Positions 1 through 8,376 of a stretch of DNA of 23,436 bases are shown piece after piece. The stretch is taken from NCBI GenBank assembly GCA_016882185.1, contig VHCC01000004.1, forward strand, positions 1 to 23,436, written 5' to 3'. How positions within the stretch are numbered: position 1 is the stretch's first letter; each line of letters opens with the position of its first letter. The notes below the pieces were generated by a model. The model was not told where the DNA came from and made no database searches. It saw only the letters and a program-made list of their open reading frames with translations. The position numbers and the translations under genes were made by a program. The DNA comes from Candidatus Pelagibacterales bacterium (GTDB lineage: Bacteria; Pseudomonadota; Alphaproteobacteria; Pelagibacterales; Pelagibacteraceae).

Positions 1-3000
1 AAGAATTAACAAATTTATTTAAAAAAAATATTAATAAAGAAAATTTTAATAATATTAAAATTTCTTTAGCAAGTCCTGAAAAGATTAAGTCTTGGTCATT
101 TGGTGAAATTAAAAAACCAGAAACAATAAATTATAGAACGTTCAAACCCGAAAAAGATGGACTATTTTGTTCTAGAATATTTGGACCTGTAAAAGATTAT
201 GAATGTTTGTGCGGCAAATACAAGCGTATGAAGTTTAGAGGAATTATCTGTGAAAAATGCGGTGTGGAAGTTACAAAAGCAAATGTAAGACGTGAACGTA
301 TGGGTCACGTAGAACTATCTACACCTGTTTCTCACATTTGGTTTTTAAAATCATTACCTAGCAGAATAGCTCTCGCAATGGACATGAAACTTAAAGATCT
401 TGAGAAAGTTTTATATTTTGAAAATTTTATTATTATCGAGCCAGGTCTTACAGAATTTAAAAAAAATCAATTAATTACAGAGGAAGAATTATTAAAAGCC
501 CAAGAAAAATATGGTGAGGATCAATTTTCAGCAGGAATTGGTGCTGAAGCTATAAGAGAAGTTTTAGCTGCAATTGATCTTCCAGTTGAAAGAGAAAGAC
601 TAAGAGAAATATTAAAAAATACAACTTCAAAGGTTGCTGAAGAAAGAACTATTAAAAGACTAAAATTAGTTGAAAATTTTATTAACTCTGGAAATAAACC
701 AGAATGGATGATCTTAACTGTCATACCGGTAATTCCTCCTGAACTTAGACCTTTAGTTCCGCTTGATGGAGGAAGGTTTGCAACTTCTGATCTTAATGAT
801 TTGTATCGAAGAGTGATTAATAGAAATAATCGATTAAAAAGATTAATGGAATTAAGAGCTCCTGACATTATTGTAAGAAATGAGAAACGAATGTTGCAAG
901 AAGCAGTTGATGCTTTGTTTGATAATGGTCGAAGAGGAAGAGTTATAACAGGAACTGGAAAAAGACCTCTTAAATCTTTAGCAGATATGCTCAAAGGTAA
1001 ACAGGGACGTTTTAGACAAAACTTATTAGGAAAACGAGTTGATTATTCAGGAAGATCTGTAATTGTTGTAGGACCAGAATTAAAATTACATCAGTGTGGT
1101 CTACCAAAAAAAATGGCCTTAGAGTTGTTTAAGCCGTTTATTTATGCAAAATTAGATAAATTAGGATTAGCTACCACAATTAAACAAGCAAAAAAAATTG
1201 TAGAAAAAGAAAAATCAGAAGTTTGGGATATTTTAGAAGAAGTTGTTAGAGAGCATCCAGTTCTTTTAAACAGAGCACCAACACTACATAGATTAGGAAT
1301 CCAGGCTTTTGAACCTTTATTAATTGAAGGTAAAGCAATCCAATTACATCCGCTAGTAACAGCTGCTTTTAATGCAGACTTCGACGGTGACCAAATGGCC
1401 GTTCACGTTCCTTTAAGTTTAGAAGCTCAATTAGAAGCTAGAGTATTAATGATGTCGACTAATAATATTTTAAGTCCATCTAATGGAAAACCTATAATTG
1501 TTCCATCTCAAGATATGGTTTTAGGAATTTACTACATGTCACAATTTTTTGGAGATCAAGATACTAAGCCAGTTGGTTATTTTTTAAATTTAGATGAAAT
1601 TGCACAAGCACTTGAAAATAAATCTATAAATGTTCATTCTAAAATTGTCTCTAGATTTGAAACCGTAGATGAAAAGGGAAAGCCTGTTTTTAAAACATAT
1701 CAAAGCAGTGTTGGTAGATTTTTATTAGCAGATATACTTCCTAAACATCACAAGATCTCTTTTGATTTAATTAATAAATTATTAACAAAAAAACAAATAT
1801 CAGAACTAATAGATATAATTTTTAGATACTGCGGACAAAAAGAAACTGTAATCTTTTGCGATAAATTAATGGGTATTGGATTTCATAATGCATTTAAAGC
1901 AGGAATATCCTTTGGAAAAGATGATTTAGTTATTCCAGAATCTAAAGATAAAATTATAACTGATGCTAAAAAAATGGTTGAGGAATATGAAACTCAATAT
2001 TCTGAAGGCTTAATTACTAAAGGTGAAAAATATAACAAAGTTGTTGATCAGTGGTCAAAATGTACCGATAAAATTGCAAGTGAGATGATGAAAAATATAT
2101 CGGCCTCAAAAATTAATAAAGAAGATGGTTCTATAACAACTAACTCAATATTTATGATGGCTGATTCTGGCGCAAGAGGTTCAGCAGCTCAGATGAAGCA
2201 GTTAGCAGGTATGAGAGGTCTTATGGCAAAACCGTCAGGTGAAATTATTGAGACGCCAATTATTTCAAATTTTAAAGAGGGCTTAACAGTTCTAGAGTAT
2301 TTTACATCTACACACGGGGCACGAAAAGGTTTGGCTGACACCGCTTTGAAGACTGCAAATTCTGGATATCTAACAAGAAGACTTTGTGATGTATCACAAG
2401 ATGTAATTGTAAGACTTAAATTCTGCGGAACTAAAAAACACATTAATATTAGCGAGATAATAGAAGGTGGTAATATAATTGTATCTTTAACAGAAAGATC
2501 ATTAGGTAGAATTGCTGCTAAAGACATAAAGGCTCCAAATACAGGTGACGTTATTGTAAAAGCCAAACAATTAATTGAGGAAAAACAATGCGAATTAATG
2601 GATGCTGCAGGTGTAAAATCAATTGATGTTTATTCACCAATTACCTGTGAAGCAAAAGATGGAATTTGTTCAACTTGTTATGGAAGAGATTTGGCTAGAG
2701 GAAGATTGGTATCCATTGGAGAATGTGTTGGAATGATCGCTGCTCAATCAATTGGAGAGCCTGGAACGCAGCTTACTATGAGAACATTCCACGTTGGAGG
2801 AACAGCTCAAATTAAACAAGAGTCATCGATTACTGCGCCATCTGAGGGAGTATTAAAAGTTTCTAATCAAAACTTAATTGAAGATTCTAAAAAAGAATTA
2901 ATAGTCATGGGAAGAAATACTGAAATTATTATTGAAAAAAATGGAACAAATGTTGCAATGTATAAAATTCCATATGGATCTAAACTTTTTGCAAAACCAG

Positions 3001-4154
3001 ATCAGCCAGTTAAAAAAGGTCAAAAAATTTGTGAATGGGATCCATATACCTTGCCAGTTATTTCAGAAACAGATGGTATTGTTAATTTTGTAGATTTGAT
3101 CGATGGAGCCTCCATTACTGATGCTACGGATGAAGCTACTGGAATTTCTTCCAAAGTTGTTTTGGATTGGAGAGCTCAATCAAAAAATCTTGATCTAAAA
3201 CCAAGAATTACTTTAAGAGATAGTAAAGGAAAAGTTGTTAAAAAAGCAGATGACAATGAGGCAAGATATTATTTAGTTCCAGAAACTATTTTATCAGTTG
3301 AAGATGGTGATAAAGTTAATGCCGGAGATGTATTAGCTAGACTACCTAAAGCAACTTCTAAAACAAAAGACATCACTGGTGGATTGCCAAGAGTTGCTGA
3401 ATTATTTGAAGCAAGAAAACCAAAAGAAGGAGCAATCATTGCAGAAAATGATGGTAAAATTGAATTTGGAAAAGAAGTTAGAGGAAAACTTAAAATTACA
3501 ATTAAATCAAAATCAGGAATTGAGTCTTCTTATTTAATTCCAAAAGGAAAACAAGTAAACTTCAATCCAGGTGAGGAAATTAAAAAAGGAGAATATTTAT
3601 TAGACGGTAGTCCAGCACCGCACGATATTTTAAGGATTTTAGGTGTAGAAGCTCTAGCAAATTATTTTATAGACGAAGTTCAAGAGGTTTACAGATTACA
3701 AGGTGTTATAATTAACGACAAACACATAGAAGTTATAGTAAGACAAATGCTTAGAAAAGTTGAAATCAAAGCTTCCGGCGATACATCTTTCTTGGTTGGA
3801 GAATTAGTTGATAAAATAGATTTAGATGAATTAAATAAAAAATTAGTTTCTGAAGGAAAGTCTCCTGCAAAAGTTGATCCAGTATTATTAGGTATTACAA
3901 AAGCTTCTTTACAAACTAAATCCTTTATTTCTGCAGCCTCTTTCCAAGAAACAACAAGAGTTCTAACTGAGGCGGCGATAAAAGGTAAAATTGATGTGCT
4001 TCATGGCTTAAAAGAAAACGTAATCGTTGGAAGACTGATACCTGCTGGAACTGGTGATAGTACATTTAAATACTCTAAAATTGCTCGTGAAAGAGACATG
4101 GAGCTTCAAAATAATAAAGCAAAAGCGCCTGAGCAATTAGAGGTTACAAAGTAG
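1..4154 (+). CDS. rpoC: DNA-directed RNA polymerase subunit beta' (5' end cut by window)
   Basis: Largest catalytic subunit of RNA polymerase. The reading frame is open from base 3, and its N-terminus (ELTNLFKKN, then LASPEKIKSWSFGEIKKPET) matches the family start MK(D/E)L, so only about one and a third codons lie outside the window and the full protein would be about 1385 residues (E. coli 1407). With that numbering the N-terminal zinc site is C70, C72, C85, C88 and the active-site NADFDGD is at 459-465 with the three Mg-binding Asp, almost exactly the E. coli register. The bridge helix/trigger loop region (MMADSGARGSAAQMKQLAGM onward) is intact. The second zinc site (FCGTKKH, then CEAKDGICSTC) has all four Cys. 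An internal TTG at 207 is not the start, because conserved beta' sequence continues upstream. rpoB is expected just outside the left edge. It is followed by the rpsL promoter region. Confidence 0.98.
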   Translation, partial: ELTNLFKKNINKENFNNIKISLASPEKIKSWSFGEIKKPETINYRTFKPEKDGLFCSRIFGPVKDYECLCGKYKRMKFRGIICEKCGVEVTKANVRRERMGHVELSTPVSHIWFLKSLPSRIALAMDMKLKDLEKVLYFENFIIIEPGLTEFKKNQLITEEELLKAQEKYGEDQFSAGIGAEAIREVLAAIDLPVERERLREILKNTTSKVAEERTIKRLKLVENFINSGNKPEWMILTVIPVIPPELRPLVPLDGGRFATSDLNDLYRRVINRNNRLKRLMELRAPDIIVRNEKRMLQEAVDALFDNGRRGRVITGTGKRPLKSLADMLKGKQGRFRQNLLGKRVDYSGRSVIVVGPELKLHQCGLPKKMALELFKPFIYAKLDKLGLATTIKQAKKIVEKEKSEVWDILEEVVREHPVLLNRAPTLHRLGIQAFEPLLIEGKAIQLHPLVTAAFNADFDGDQMAVHVPLSLEAQLEARVLMMSTNNILSPSNGKPIIVPSQDMVLGIYYMSQFFGDQDTKPVGYFLNLDEIAQALENKSINVHSKIVSRFETVDEKGKPVFKTYQSSVGRFLLADILPKHHKISFDLINKLLTKKQISELIDIIFRYCGQKETVIFCDKLMGIGFHNAFKAGISFGKDDLVIPESKDKIITDAKKMVEEYETQYSEGLITKGEKYNKVVDQWSKCTDKIASEMMKNISASKINKEDGSITTNSIFMMADSGARGSAAQMKQLAGMRGLMAKPSGEIIETPIISNFKEGLTVLEYFTSTHGARKGLADTALKTANSGYLTRRLCDVSQDVIVRLKFCGTKKHINISEIIEGGNIIVSLTERSLGRIAAKDIKAPNTGDVIVKAKQLIEEKQCELMDAAGVKSIDVYSPITCEAKDGICSTCYGRDLARGRLVSIGECVGMIAAQSIGEPGTQLTMRTFHVGGTAQIKQESSITAPSEGVLKVSNQNLIEDSKKELIVMGRNTEIIIEKNGTNVAMYKIPYGSKLFAKPDQPVKKGQKICEWDPYTLPVISETDGIVNFVDLIDGASITDATDEATGISSKVVLDWRAQSKNLDLKPRITLRDSKGKVVKKADDNEARYYLVPETILSVEDGDKVNAGDVLARLPKATSKTKDITGGLPRVAELFEARKPKEGAIIAENDGKIEFGKEVRGKLKITIKSKSGIESSYLIPKGKQVNFNPGEEIKKGEYLLDGSPAPHDILRILGVEALANYFIDEVQEVYRLQGVIINDKHIEVIVRQMLRKVEIKASGDTSFLVGELVDKIDLDELNKKLVSEGKSPAKVDPVLLGITKASLQTKSFISAASFQETTRVLTEAAIKGKIDVLHGLKENVIVGRLIPAGTGDSTFKYSKIARERDMELQNNKAKAPEQLEVTK

Positions 4155-4207
4155 TAATAAGCTAAGTTTTTCAATAATAATCGCACGTTTTTTAATACAA
4201 CTACAAT

Positions 4208-4235
4208 TTGACCTTTGGTTTAATTTAAGTATTAT
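4208..4235 (+). promoter_or_regulatory. Sigma70-type promoter for the rpsL operon
   Basis: TTGACC (4208-4213) and TATTAT (4230-4235) are separated by 16 bases, a near-consensus housekeeping promoter in the only sizeable gap before the ribosomal cluster. The start of transcription would be near 4242, giving a leader of about 105 nt before rpsL. The second promoter of the window, upstream of rpsM, has the same TTGACY box and the same 16-base spacer, which supports the call. Read-through from rpoC is also possible because no terminator is visible after rpoC. Motif seen directly; activity inferred. Confidence 0.7.
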
Positions 4236-4248
4236 GCCCACACTTTTT

Positions 4249-4313
4249 AAGGTAGCAAGTAAGGCTCTTGAGCACTTAAACTCCTACCAGATTTTAGGTT
4301 TCGACCTTATTTT
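4249..4313 (+). promoter_or_regulatory. Structured 5' leader RNA of the rpsL operon (candidate)
   Basis: Two hairpins are visible between the promoter and rpsL. The first is a nested stem: GGUAG (4251-4255) with CUACC (4284-4288), AAGU (4257-4260) with ACUU (4274-4277), and GCU/AGC closed by a CUUG tetraloop (4264-4273). The second is AGGU-UUCG-ACCU (4296-4307), followed by UAUUUU. AAGGU (4249-4253) could instead pair with ACCUU (4304-4308), which would exclude the first stem, so two alternative folds exist. The segment looks richer in G+C than its surroundings. A ribosomal-protein autoregulatory site or attenuator is plausible by position, but no known RNA family is claimed. Confidence 0.45.
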
Positions 4314-4346
4314 CTATCCTTAAATTATTTAATTTTAAATTAATTT

Positions 4347-4718
4347 ATGCCAACGATTAATCAACTCGTTAAACGAGGAAGAGTTAAACCAAAAGTAAGG
4401 AATAAAGTTCCTGCGCTAGAGGCATCGCCTCAAAAAAGAGGTGTGTGCACTCGGGTTTATACAACGACACCAAAAAAACCAAATTCTGCTTTACGTAAAG
4501 TTGCAAGAGTTCGTTTATCCAATGGTTATGAAGTTACAAGTTATATTCCAGGAGAAGGTCATAATTTACAAGAGCACTCTGTTGTTATGATTAGAGGAGG
4601 AAGGGTAAAAGATTTACCAGGAGTTCGTTATCATACTATTCGAGGAGTTCTTGATACCCAAGGTGTTACTAAAATGAAACAACAAAGATCTAAATACGGA
4701 GCTAAGAGACCTAAATAA
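4347..4718 (+). CDS. rpsL: 30S ribosomal protein S12
   Basis: Decoding-centre protein of the small subunit, 123 residues, as in most bacteria. The start MPTINQLVKRGR, the TTTPKKPNSALRKVA segment (K43/K44, counting Met) and GRVKDLPGVRYH (K88, D89) are all intact. These lysines are the positions where streptomycin resistance usually arises, and here they have the normal sensitive-type residues. The Asp is the usual methylthiolation site. First gene of the long ribosomal transcript, 105 nt downstream of the predicted transcription start. No Shine-Dalgarno is visible; the start sits in an AT-rich TTAATTTATG context. Confidence 0.98.
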   Translation: MPTINQLVKRGRVKPKVRNKVPALEASPQKRGVCTRVYTTTPKKPNSALRKVARVRLSNGYEVTSYIPGEGHNLQEHSVVMIRGGRVKDLPGVRYHTIRGVLDTQGVTKMKQQRSKYGAKRPK

Positions 4719-4720
4719 TT

Positions 4721-5191
4721 ATGTCACGAAGAAGAAAACAAACAAAGAGAGATGTAAGTCCTGATCCAGTGTACAAATCTAAAGTTGTTACAAAATTTAT
4801 GAATTCATTAATGTATCAAGGAAAAAAAACAGTTGCCGAAAAGATTTTATACAAAACTTTTGAATTAATAAAAACAAAAACTAATGACGACCCGTTAAAA
4901 GTTTTTAATGATGCATTAAAGAATGTGAAACCAAATTTAGAAGTTAAATCAAGAAGAGTTGGAGGAGCAACATATCAAGTTCCTGTAGATGTAAGAGCAG
5001 ATAGAGCACAGGCATTAGCAATTCGTTGGTTAATAGATGCCTCAAGAAAAAGATCAGATAAAAGTATGCAAGAAAAACTAGTTAAAGAATTATTAGATGC
5101 TGCATCTAATAAAGGGTCAGCAATCAAAAAAAGAGAAGATACTCACAAAATGGCAGAAGCCAATAAGGCTTTTGCGCATTTTAGATGGTAA
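4721..5191 (+). CDS. rpsG: 30S ribosomal protein S7
   Basis: Primary 16S rRNA-binding protein that nucleates the head of the small subunit. At 156 residues it is of standard bacterial length, starting MSRRRKQTKRDV and carrying the family blocks KFMNSLMYQGKK and RRVGGATYQVPVDVR near the middle, with TKMAEANKAFAHFRW-type ending (HKMAEANKAFAHFRW). It follows rpsL after only two bases (TAA-TT-ATG) without a recognisable Shine-Dalgarno, suggesting coupled or SD-independent initiation. The short rpsL-rpsG gap leaves no room for the long intercistronic S7 operator known in E. coli, so any S7 autoregulation would need a different site. Confidence 0.98.
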   Translation: MSRRRKQTKRDVSPDPVYKSKVVTKFMNSLMYQGKKTVAEKILYKTFELIKTKTNDDPLKVFNDALKNVKPNLEVKSRRVGGATYQVPVDVRADRAQALAIRWLIDASRKRSDKSMQEKLVKELLDAASNKGSAIKKREDTHKMAEANKAFAHFRW

Positions 5192-5195
5192 ATTT

Positions 5196-7271
5196 ATGAG
5201 CGAAAAATATCCAATAGATAAATACAGGAATATAGGAATTGCTGCTCATATAGACGCCGGCAAAACTACTACCACAGAAAGAATTTTATATTATACTGGT
5301 AAGGCTCATAAAATTGGTGAAGTGCATGATGGCGCAGCAACCATGGATTGGATGGAACAAGAACAAGAAAGAGGAATTACCATTACTTCTGCTGCAACTA
5401 CTTGTTTTTGGAAAAATCACAGAATTAATATTATTGATACACCTGGACATGTAGATTTTACTATTGAAGTTGAGAGATCATTAAAAGTTTTAGACGGAGC
5501 TGTTGCTTGTTTTGATGGAGTTGCGGGTGTTGAACCACAGTCCGAAACAGTATGGAGACAAGCAGATAAGTATAAAGTTCCAAGAATTTGTTTTGTCAAT
5601 AAATTAGACAGAACTGGAGCCAATTTTTTCATGTGCGTTGACATGATTAAAGAGCGCTTAGGGGCAACACCTATGGTTCTTCAGCTTCCGATTGGCATTG
5701 AAAGTACATTTAAAGGTGTTGTTGATCTTGTGGCAATGAAAGGCGTTATTTGGCAAGATGAAAGTTTAGGAGCAAAATTTGATTATATTGAAATACCAAC
5801 AGATCTTAAAGAACAAGCAGCTAAATATAGAAAAGAACTAGTAGAATTGGCCGTAGAACAAGATGAGAAAGTAATGGAAAATTATCTAAACGGTAAAGAT
5901 CCATCTGAGGCTGAATTAAAAGCATGCATTAGAAAAGGGACAATTTCTTTTGCTTTTGTTCCAATAGTTTGCGGAGCTGCTTTTAAAAACAAAGGTGTTC
6001 AATTAATTTTAGATGCAGTAGTTGATTACTTACCGAGCCCAAAAGACGTCGGTCAAGTTAAAGGAACTAAACCAGACTCAGATGAAGAACTAGTTAGAAA
6101 ATGTAATGATGCTGAGCCGTTTTCTGCTTTGGCTTTTAAAATAGCAAACGATCCGTTTGTCGGATCATTAACTTTTATTAGAATTTATTCAGGTACTTTA
6201 TCTACAGGCACAGGGGTACTTAATGCCTCAACAGGTAAGGAAGAAAGAATTGGTCGTATGTTGTTGATGCATGCAAATAATAGAGAGGACATTAAAAGCG
6301 CAAGTGCTGGAGATATTGTTGCTTTAGCAGGTCTTAAAAATACAATTACAGGACATACTCTTTGTGACAAAAATAATCCAATTGTATTAGAGTCCATGGA
6401 TTTTCCTGAACCAGTTATTGAAATTGCAGTTGAGCCTAAAACAAAAAATGACCAAGAAAAAATGGGTGAGGCTCTTAACCGTCTAGCAAAAGAAGACCCT
6501 TCATTTAGAGTTTCTTCAGACAATGAGTCTGGTCAAACCATTATTAAAGGAATGGGAGAGTTACACCTTGAAATTATTGTTGATAGAATGAAAAGAGAAT
6601 TTAAAGTTGAAGCCAATATTGGAGCACCGCAAGTTGCTTATAGAGAAACAATTACTTCATCTTCAAAACTTGAATATACACATAAAAAACAAAGTGGTGG
6701 TGCAGGACAATTTGCTAAAGTTAAGTTAGCTGTTGAACCATTAACTCAAGGAGAGGGTAGAATTGTTGAAAATTTAATTAAAGGCGGGGCAATTCCAAGA
6801 GAATTTATTCCAGGAGTTGAAAAAGGAATTTTAAGCGTTGCAGACTCTGGGGTATTAGCAGGATTTCCATTATTAGATTATAAAGTTCAAATTTTAGACG
6901 GATTGCACCATGAAGTAGACTCAAGTCCTTTAGCTTTTGAATTAGCAGCTAGATATTGTTTTAGAGAGCTATGTTTGCAAGCAAATCCAAAACTTTTAGA
7001 ACCAATTATGAAAGTAGAAGTAGTAACACCCGAAGACTACATGGGGGATGTCATTGGAGATTTAAATAGTAGAAGAGGTCAAGTTGGATCAACTGATAAA
7101 AGAGGCAACGCTGCAGTTATTAATGCAATGGTTCCACTAGCGAATATGTTTGGTTACGTAAATACTTTAAGGTCAATGTCTCAAGGTAGAGCACAATATA
7201 CAATGCAGTTTGATCATTATGATCGCGTTCCTCAAAATGTTCAGGACGAAGTTACAAAAAAAATGGCTTAA
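5196..7271 (+). CDS. fusA: Translation elongation factor G
   Basis: GTPase that drives ribosomal translocation and, with RRF, ribosome recycling. 691 residues. The GTP-binding motifs are G1 AHIDAGKT (17-24), G2 RGITI (59-63), G3 DTPGH (81-85) and G4 NKLD (135-138); domains II to V follow, with the domain IV block GGAGQFAKVKLAVEPL and a C-terminus of normal type. The ATG at 5196 is chosen because MSEKYPIDKYRNIGIAAHID aligns with the family N-terminus; the frame stays open upstream into rpsG but encodes unrelated sequence there. Four bases separate it from rpsG and three from rpsJ. The tuf gene that usually follows fusA is absent. Confidence 0.98.
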   Translation: MSEKYPIDKYRNIGIAAHIDAGKTTTTERILYYTGKAHKIGEVHDGAATMDWMEQEQERGITITSAATTCFWKNHRINIIDTPGHVDFTIEVERSLKVLDGAVACFDGVAGVEPQSETVWRQADKYKVPRICFVNKLDRTGANFFMCVDMIKERLGATPMVLQLPIGIESTFKGVVDLVAMKGVIWQDESLGAKFDYIEIPTDLKEQAAKYRKELVELAVEQDEKVMENYLNGKDPSEAELKACIRKGTISFAFVPIVCGAAFKNKGVQLILDAVVDYLPSPKDVGQVKGTKPDSDEELVRKCNDAEPFSALAFKIANDPFVGSLTFIRIYSGTLSTGTGVLNASTGKEERIGRMLLMHANNREDIKSASAGDIVALAGLKNTITGHTLCDKNNPIVLESMDFPEPVIEIAVEPKTKNDQEKMGEALNRLAKEDPSFRVSSDNESGQTIIKGMGELHLEIIVDRMKREFKVEANIGAPQVAYRETITSSSKLEYTHKKQSGGAGQFAKVKLAVEPLTQGEGRIVENLIKGGAIPREFIPGVEKGILSVADSGVLAGFPLLDYKVQILDGLHHEVDSSPLAFELAARYCFRELCLQANPKLLEPIMKVEVVTPEDYMGDVIGDLNSRRGQVGSTDKRGNAAVINAMVPLANMFGYVNTLRSMSQGRAQYTMQFDHYDRVPQNVQDEVTKKMA

Positions 7272-7274
7272 ATT

Positions 7275-7583
7275 ATGGATAAACAGAATATTAGAATTAA
7301 ATTAAGAGCTTATGATCACAAAGTTTTAGATCAATCAACTATTGAGATTGTAAACACAGCGAAAAGAACAGGAGCTCAGGTTAGAGGGCCAATTCTGCTT
7401 CCTACACGTAAAGAAATTTTTACAGTCTTAAGATCTCCTCATATCGATAAAAAAAGCAGAGAACAATTTGAAACTAGAACACATAAACGAATGATAGATA
7501 TTTTAGATCCAACGCCTCAAACAGTTGAAGCTTTAATGAAATTAGATTTAGCTTCGGGTGTGGATGTAGAAATTAAGATTTAA
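7275..7583 (+). CDS. rpsJ: 30S ribosomal protein S10 (NusE)
   Basis: Small-subunit head protein that also acts as NusE in transcription antitermination. 102 residues, family length. The conserved IRIKLRAYDHKVLDQST opening, the GPILLPTRKEIFTVLRSPHI block and the SREQFETRTHKR motif are all present. It normally opens the S10 operon, but here it directly follows fusA with a TAA-ATT-ATG junction, so the str and S10 operons are fused with no intervening tuf or promoter. No Shine-Dalgarno is visible. Confidence 0.98.
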   Translation: MDKQNIRIKLRAYDHKVLDQSTIEIVNTAKRTGAQVRGPILLPTRKEIFTVLRSPHIDKKSREQFETRTHKRMIDILDPTPQTVEALMKLDLASGVDVEIKI

Positions 7584-7586
7584 ATT

Positions 7587-8372
7587 ATGACTTTAGGTTT
7601 AATAGGAAAAAAAATAGGTATGACAAGGAGATTTTATGAAAATGGTCAATCTGTTCCTGTAACTGTTCTTCATGTTGAGCCAGGCAAAGTAGTGGACGTT
7701 ATAACTAAAGAAAAACGCGGTTATAGCGCTGTGTTAGTGGGCTTTGGGCATATTAAAAATTCAAAAGTAACAAAGCAAATGAAAGGAGTTTTTGCAAAAA
7801 AATCTTTAGAACCTAAAAAAATTTTAAAAGAGTTTAGGGTAGAAAAAGACAGTGATTTAAAATTAGGGTCAGATGTTAATTTGAATATTTTTAAAGACAT
7901 AAATTTTGTTGATATTAGATCAAAAACAATTGGAAGAGGTTTTGCTGGAGTTATGAAAAGACATAATTTTGCAGGATTAAGAGCAACACACGGTGTTTCA
8001 GTTTCCCACAGATCTCATGGTTCCACAGGACAAAGACAAGATCCAGGTAGAGTGTTTAAGGGTAAAAAAATGGCAGGTCATATGGGTGACAAATTTAGAA
8101 CAGTTGAAAGATTAGAGATTATCGAAACAGATTTAGAAAATAACTTATTATTTGTTAAAGGATCAGTTCCAGGTGCAAAAAATACTGTAGTTGAAATCAA
8201 TAAGGCTGTTAAAGAAAGAAATAAAAGGACTATGAAAGATACTATTCAGGCATTCAAAGATGATCTTGCAGAAGGATTAAAAGAAAAATCAAATAAAAAA
8301 GAGAAAAGTGTAGAAACTAATAAAAAAGATACAAAGCCAGCGGTAGCGTCTGCGGCAGAGAAAAAAAAATAA
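7587..8372 (+). CDS. rplC: 50S ribosomal protein L3 with long charged C-terminal tail
   Basis: Early-assembly 23S rRNA-binding protein near the peptidyl-transferase centre. The core is canonical: MTLGLIGKKIGMTRRF at the start and SHGSTGQRQDPGRVFKGKKM, which includes the Gln normally methylated by PrmB. The family core ends around residue 207 (KGSVPGAKNTVVEINKA). About 54 further residues follow, rich in Lys, Glu and Ala and ending AASAEKKK-like (SAAEKKK), making 261 residues against about 209 in E. coli. The tail is in frame and uninterrupted, so it is probably real. Preceded by a TAA-ATT-ATG junction; rplD follows after four bases. Confidence 0.96.
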   Translation: MTLGLIGKKIGMTRRFYENGQSVPVTVLHVEPGKVVDVITKEKRGYSAVLVGFGHIKNSKVTKQMKGVFAKKSLEPKKILKEFRVEKDSDLKLGSDVNLNIFKDINFVDIRSKTIGRGFAGVMKRHNFAGLRATHGVSVSHRSHGSTGQRQDPGRVFKGKKMAGHMGDKFRTVERLEIIETDLENNLLFVKGSVPGAKNTVVEINKAVKERNKRTMKDTIQAFKDDLAEGLKEKSNKKEKSVETNKKDTKPAVASAAEKKK

Positions 8373-8376
8373 TTAT

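Noticed and set aside
521..994. Minus-strand open frame of 157 codons inside rpoC
   Set aside because: Shadow of the highly conserved beta' coding sequence; no family resemblance and no start signals. The same applies to the minus-strand frames at 2189-2566, 5417-5644, 6185-6523, 10896-11117, 11473-11703, 11868-12077, 13348-13536, 15785-15979 and 19341-19526.
4290..4313. T-arm-like sequence (GGTTTCGACC) suggesting a tRNA
   Set aside because: No matching acceptor stem, D arm or anticodon arm can be placed around it. It is better explained as a UUCG-capped hairpin.
4234..4323. A 29-codon open frame in the rpsL leader (start MPTLFKVASK)
   Set aside because: Its ATG overlaps the -10 box, so it would not be on the main transcript. 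It has no Shine-Dalgarno and no recognisable similarity, and a 30-codon frame can occur by chance. It could only be made from rpoC read-through RNA.
5097..5195. Upstream extension of fusA into rpsG
   Set aside because: The added residues do not resemble EF-G, while MSEKYPIDKYRN at 5196 matches the family N-terminus.
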